Below, one piece after another: positions 3,838 through 5,759 of a stretch of 5,759 nucleotides of DNA. Numbering within the stretch: position 1 is the stretch's first letter; each line of letters begins with the position of its first letter. A model generated the notes under the pieces. That model was not told the DNA's origin and made no database searches. It worked only from the letters and a program-made list of their open reading frames with translations. The position numbers and the translations under genes are program-made. This DNA is from Solirubrobacterales bacterium (GTDB lineage: Bacteria > Actinomycetota > Thermoleophilia > Solirubrobacterales > Solirubrobacteraceae): NCBI GenBank assembly GCA_016215085.1, contig JACRMD010000335.1, forward strand, positions 1-5,759. Reading direction: 5' to 3'.

Positions 3838-5759
3838 TGCTCGCGCTCGTGCTCGCGGCCCCGGCCCCGGCGGCCACCGTGGTGGGCAAGGACCCGGCCA
3901 CGGGCCACGGCGTGCTGCGCTTCCCGCAGGCGATCGCCGTCAGCCCGGGCGGCCAGTGGGTCTGGGTCGGCGACCAGCTCAGCGGCGTCGTGCAGAAGTT
4001 CGACCGCCAGGGCGCCTGGCAGCTCGACGTCGGCTGGCCGGCCGACGGGCGGCAGACCGGGCGGCTGGGCACCGTCGGCGGGCTGGCGGCCGACCGCGCC
4101 GGCCACCTCTACGTCCTGGACTCCGCGAACGACCGCGTGCAGGTCTTCGCCTCCGACGACGGCCGCTGGCTCGGCGCGTGGGGGTCGCACGGCGGCGCGG
4201 CCGGGCGGTTCGACCTGGGCGACAACACCGGCGCCGGCGGCCTCGCCGTCTGGCAGCCGGACGCGACGACGCCGCCGGTGGCCTACGTGGCCGACCAGTA
4301 CAACCACCGCGTCCAGCGCTTCGCGCTGGACCTCGAGGGGCTGCCGCCCGGCGCGCGCGACGGGGCGCGGCCGACCGTCGTGCCGGTGCCGACGCCGGCG
4401 AAGGTGTGGGGCACCCACGGCGACTGCGCGAGCCTCGGCGGCTGCGCCGACCCGGCCTACGACCAGTGGCTGAACTACCCGCAGGGCATCGCGGTCGACC
4501 CGGTGGCCGACGGCCTGGGCCGCCACGACGTGTCGATCGCCGACGACGACAACCACCGCGTCGTGCGCGCGACGCCCGACGGCGAGCTGCTGGCCCAGCT
4601 CGGCGGCTACGGGCAGGAGCCCGGCCGGTTCCGCTTCCCGTACGACGTCGGGATCGACGGGGCGACGCCGCGCTCGCTGTGGGTCGCCGACAACAACAAC
4701 CACCGCGTGCAGCGCTTCGACGCCGACACGCTGGCCTTCCAGAACCAGGTCGGCGGCTTCGGCCCGCAGCCCGGCGGCACCTCGTTCATCCGCGCGCTCG
4801 CCGCCGTGGCCGACGACCCGCTGGGCGGGGTCTACGCGGCGGACACGGCGGGCAACCGCGTGCACGGATTCACGCCGGCGGGCGAGCTCGTCGCCTCGTG
4901 GGGCATCGCGGGCCGCGGGCCAGGCTACGCGACGCGCCCGGCGGGCGTGGCGGTCGACGCCCACGGCCGCGTGGCGATCGCCGACACCGGCGACCACCGC
5001 ATCGAGGTCCTCGACGCCGCCGGCGCCTACGTCGCGCAGTTCGGCTACGTCAGCCAGAGCTCGGGGTTCGCCGCGCCGGCCTCCGGCGACGGCCAGTTCC
5101 GCGCACCGGAGGGCGTGGCGATCGACGGCGCGTCCGGCGACGTCTGGGTCGCCGACACGCAGAACGACCGCGTGCAGCTGCTGTCGGCCGACGGCACCTT
5201 CCGCGGCGCCGTCGGCGGCTTCTCCCGGCCGCGCGGCATCGCGGTGGGGGACGGGGGCGTGGTGTACGTCGCCGACACGGGGAGCGATCGCGTGCGGCGG
5301 CGCGAGGCCGACGGCTCGTGGACGACGGTCGACGCGGGCCGCCCGCTGCCGGACGTCGCGGCGGTGGCGGTCGGGGCCCAGGGCCACGTGCTGGCGGCGA
5401 TCACGGGCGCGGTCGTCGAGGTCACCGGACCCGGCGCCGCCAGGCTCGTCCCGCCGCCGCCCGGCGGGTTCGACGCCCCGTCCGGGCTGGCGTGGGACGC
5501 CGGGCGCCTCTACGTCGGCGACCGCGGCGGCGACCGCGTGCTGCGCCGCGACGAGGCGACCGGCGCGTGGACGGTGCTCGCCTCTGAGGGGCCGGCCGTC
5601 GGGCAGGTGCTGGACCCGGCGGGGCTCGCGGTCACGCCCGACGGCGCGCGCCTGCTGGTCGCCGATGCCGGCGGCGACCGCGTCCAGGCCTTCGACACCG
5701 GCACCTCGCACCCGTCCCCGCCGGCGACGGCGCCCGCGGTCGGCGATCCGCCGCCGCCC
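3792..5759 (+). CDS. Secreted NHL-repeat beta-propeller protein (3' truncated)
   Basis: The frame is open from the DUF192 gene to the right edge, 656 residues from GTG 3792, with no stop. NHL repeats are 40-50-residue propeller blades used for binding proteins, sugars or other ligands. Blade cores of the form V-Y-V-A-D-x-x-N-x-R-V-Q-x-F occur at about residues 57, 106, 165, 247, 296, 347, 394, 451, 491, 533 (degenerate), 573 and 621. From GTG 3792 the N-terminus reads VPRRALGRRGALAAV and continues MLALVLAAPAPAA: a basic n-region, hydrophobic core and A-x-A cleavage site near 27-28, so export is likely. ATG 3837, in the overlap TGATG with the DUF192 stop, is the alternative start but lacks the basic region; GTG 3789 is also possible. 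A wide insert between blades 3 and 4 has Cys212 and Cys218, a possible disulfide. The visible end is Pro-rich (HPSPPATAPAVGDPPPP), like a linker to a further domain or wall anchor. It probably shares an mRNA with DUF192. The ligand is unknown. Confidence 0.9.
   Translation, partial: MPRRALGRRGALAAVMLALVLAAPAPAATVVGKDPATGHGVLRFPQAIAVSPGGQWVWVGDQLSGVVQKFDRQGAWQLDVGWPADGRQTGRLGTVGGLAADRAGHLYVLDSANDRVQVFASDDGRWLGAWGSHGGAAGRFDLGDNTGAGGLAVWQPDATTPPVAYVADQYNHRVQRFALDLEGLPPGARDGARPTVVPVPTPAKVWGTHGDCASLGGCADPAYDQWLNYPQGIAVDPVADGLGRHDVSIADDDNHRVVRATPDGELLAQLGGYGQEPGRFRFPYDVGIDGATPRSLWVADNNNHRVQRFDADTLAFQNQVGGFGPQPGGTSFIRALAAVADDPLGGVYAADTAGNRVHGFTPAGELVASWGIAGRGPGYATRPAGVAVDAHGRVAIADTGDHRIEVLDAAGAYVAQFGYVSQSSGFAAPASGDGQFRAPEGVAIDGASGDVWVADTQNDRVQLLSADGTFRGAVGGFSRPRGIAVGDGGVVYVADTGSDRVRRREADGSWTTVDAGRPLPDVAAVAVGAQGHVLAAITGAVVEVTGPGAARLVPPPPGGFDAPSGLAWDAGRLYVGDRGGDRVLRRDEATGAWTVLASEGPAVGQVLDPAGLAVTPDGARLLVADAGGDRVQAFDTGTSHPSPPATAPAVGDPPPP
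3960..5693 (+). repeat. Twelve tandem NHL blade units within the propeller gene
   Basis: The unit core V-x-V-A-D-x-x-x-x-R-V-x-x-F recurs at nucleotides about 3960, 4107, 4284, 4530, 4677, 4830, 4971, 5142, 5262, 5388, 5508 and 5652. The best preserved cores are YVADQYNHRVQRF (4284) and WVADNNNHRVQRF (4680). The first unit lacks the conserved arginine, and the tenth (HVLAAITGAVVEV) has lost the D-x-x-x-x-R signature. Spacing is irregular, about 47-82 codons up to unit 8 and 40-48 codons after it. Similarity is mostly at the protein level, so this is not a young DNA duplication. Confidence 0.85.

Noticed and set aside
3530..5587. A 685-codon + strand open frame parallel to the NHL gene
   Set aside because: It is strongly Arg/Gly/Ala-biased without motifs. 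The correct NHL frame (start 3792 or 3837) gives clear V-A-D-x-x-N-x-R-V repeats and stays open to the window end.
3459..5711. A 750-codon open frame on the - strand antisense to the NHL gene
   Set aside because: Its repeated V-V-V-V-G-D and R-R-R patterns mirror the NHL repeats in reverse complement. It has no independent motif, and its extreme composition fits an antisense shadow.
1..5759. tRNA, rRNA, CRISPR, insertion sequence, prophage or toxin-antitoxin elements
   Set aside because: Reading both strands, I saw no cloverleaf with a T-loop, no regularly spaced DNA repeats, no transposase or integrase motifs and no terminal inverted repeats.

Overview
The window is very GC-rich bacterial DNA with densely packed genes and third codon positions that are almost all G or C. 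Together with the gene repertoire this suggests a high-GC actinobacterium. A Thermoleophilia/Solirubrobacterales-type genome is my best guess, but that is inference from composition and protein style, not proof.

Layout from left to right: (1) the last 22 codons of an unidentified + strand gene (1-69); (2) a TetR-family repressor on the - strand (66-665); (3) a 65-bp divergent control region with a perfect 14-bp inverted repeat and a good Shine-Dalgarno; (4) a + strand alpha/beta-hydrolase with an aspartate at the nucleophile elbow (731-1585); (5) a - strand GST-like protein with a thioredoxin-fold N-terminus (1564-2304); (6) + strand coaX, type III pantothenate kinase (2337-3101); (7) a - strand DUF488 protein (3109-3546); (8) a short + strand DUF192 protein (3586-3837); (9) a + strand secreted NHL-repeat beta-propeller protein, overlapping the DUF192 gene and running off the right edge (about 3792-5759). 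No stretch over 300 bases lacks a gene.

The first seven genes strictly alternate in strand. Convergent ends overlap or nearly touch (4-bp overlap, 22-bp overlap, 7-bp gap) and divergent starts are only 65, 32 and 39 bp apart. Only the hydrolase has a convincing Shine-Dalgarno, so several of the others may be translated from leaderless mRNAs.

Functionally the window is mostly a mosaic of small independent units. The clear regulatory unit is the TetR gene with the divergent hydrolase: the repressor probably binds the dyad between them, controlling itself and the hydrolase, with an unknown inducer. CoaX supplies the first step of coenzyme A synthesis and stands apart from other pan/coa genes here. 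The DUF192 and NHL genes are translationally coupled by overlap and are the only likely operon. I see no RNA gene, CRISPR array, insertion sequence, or convincing novel multi-gene system. The most interesting points are the tandem operator, the hydrolase lacking its expected catalytic histidine, the duplicated-looking NHL propeller with a hidden upstream start, and the alternating gene architecture.
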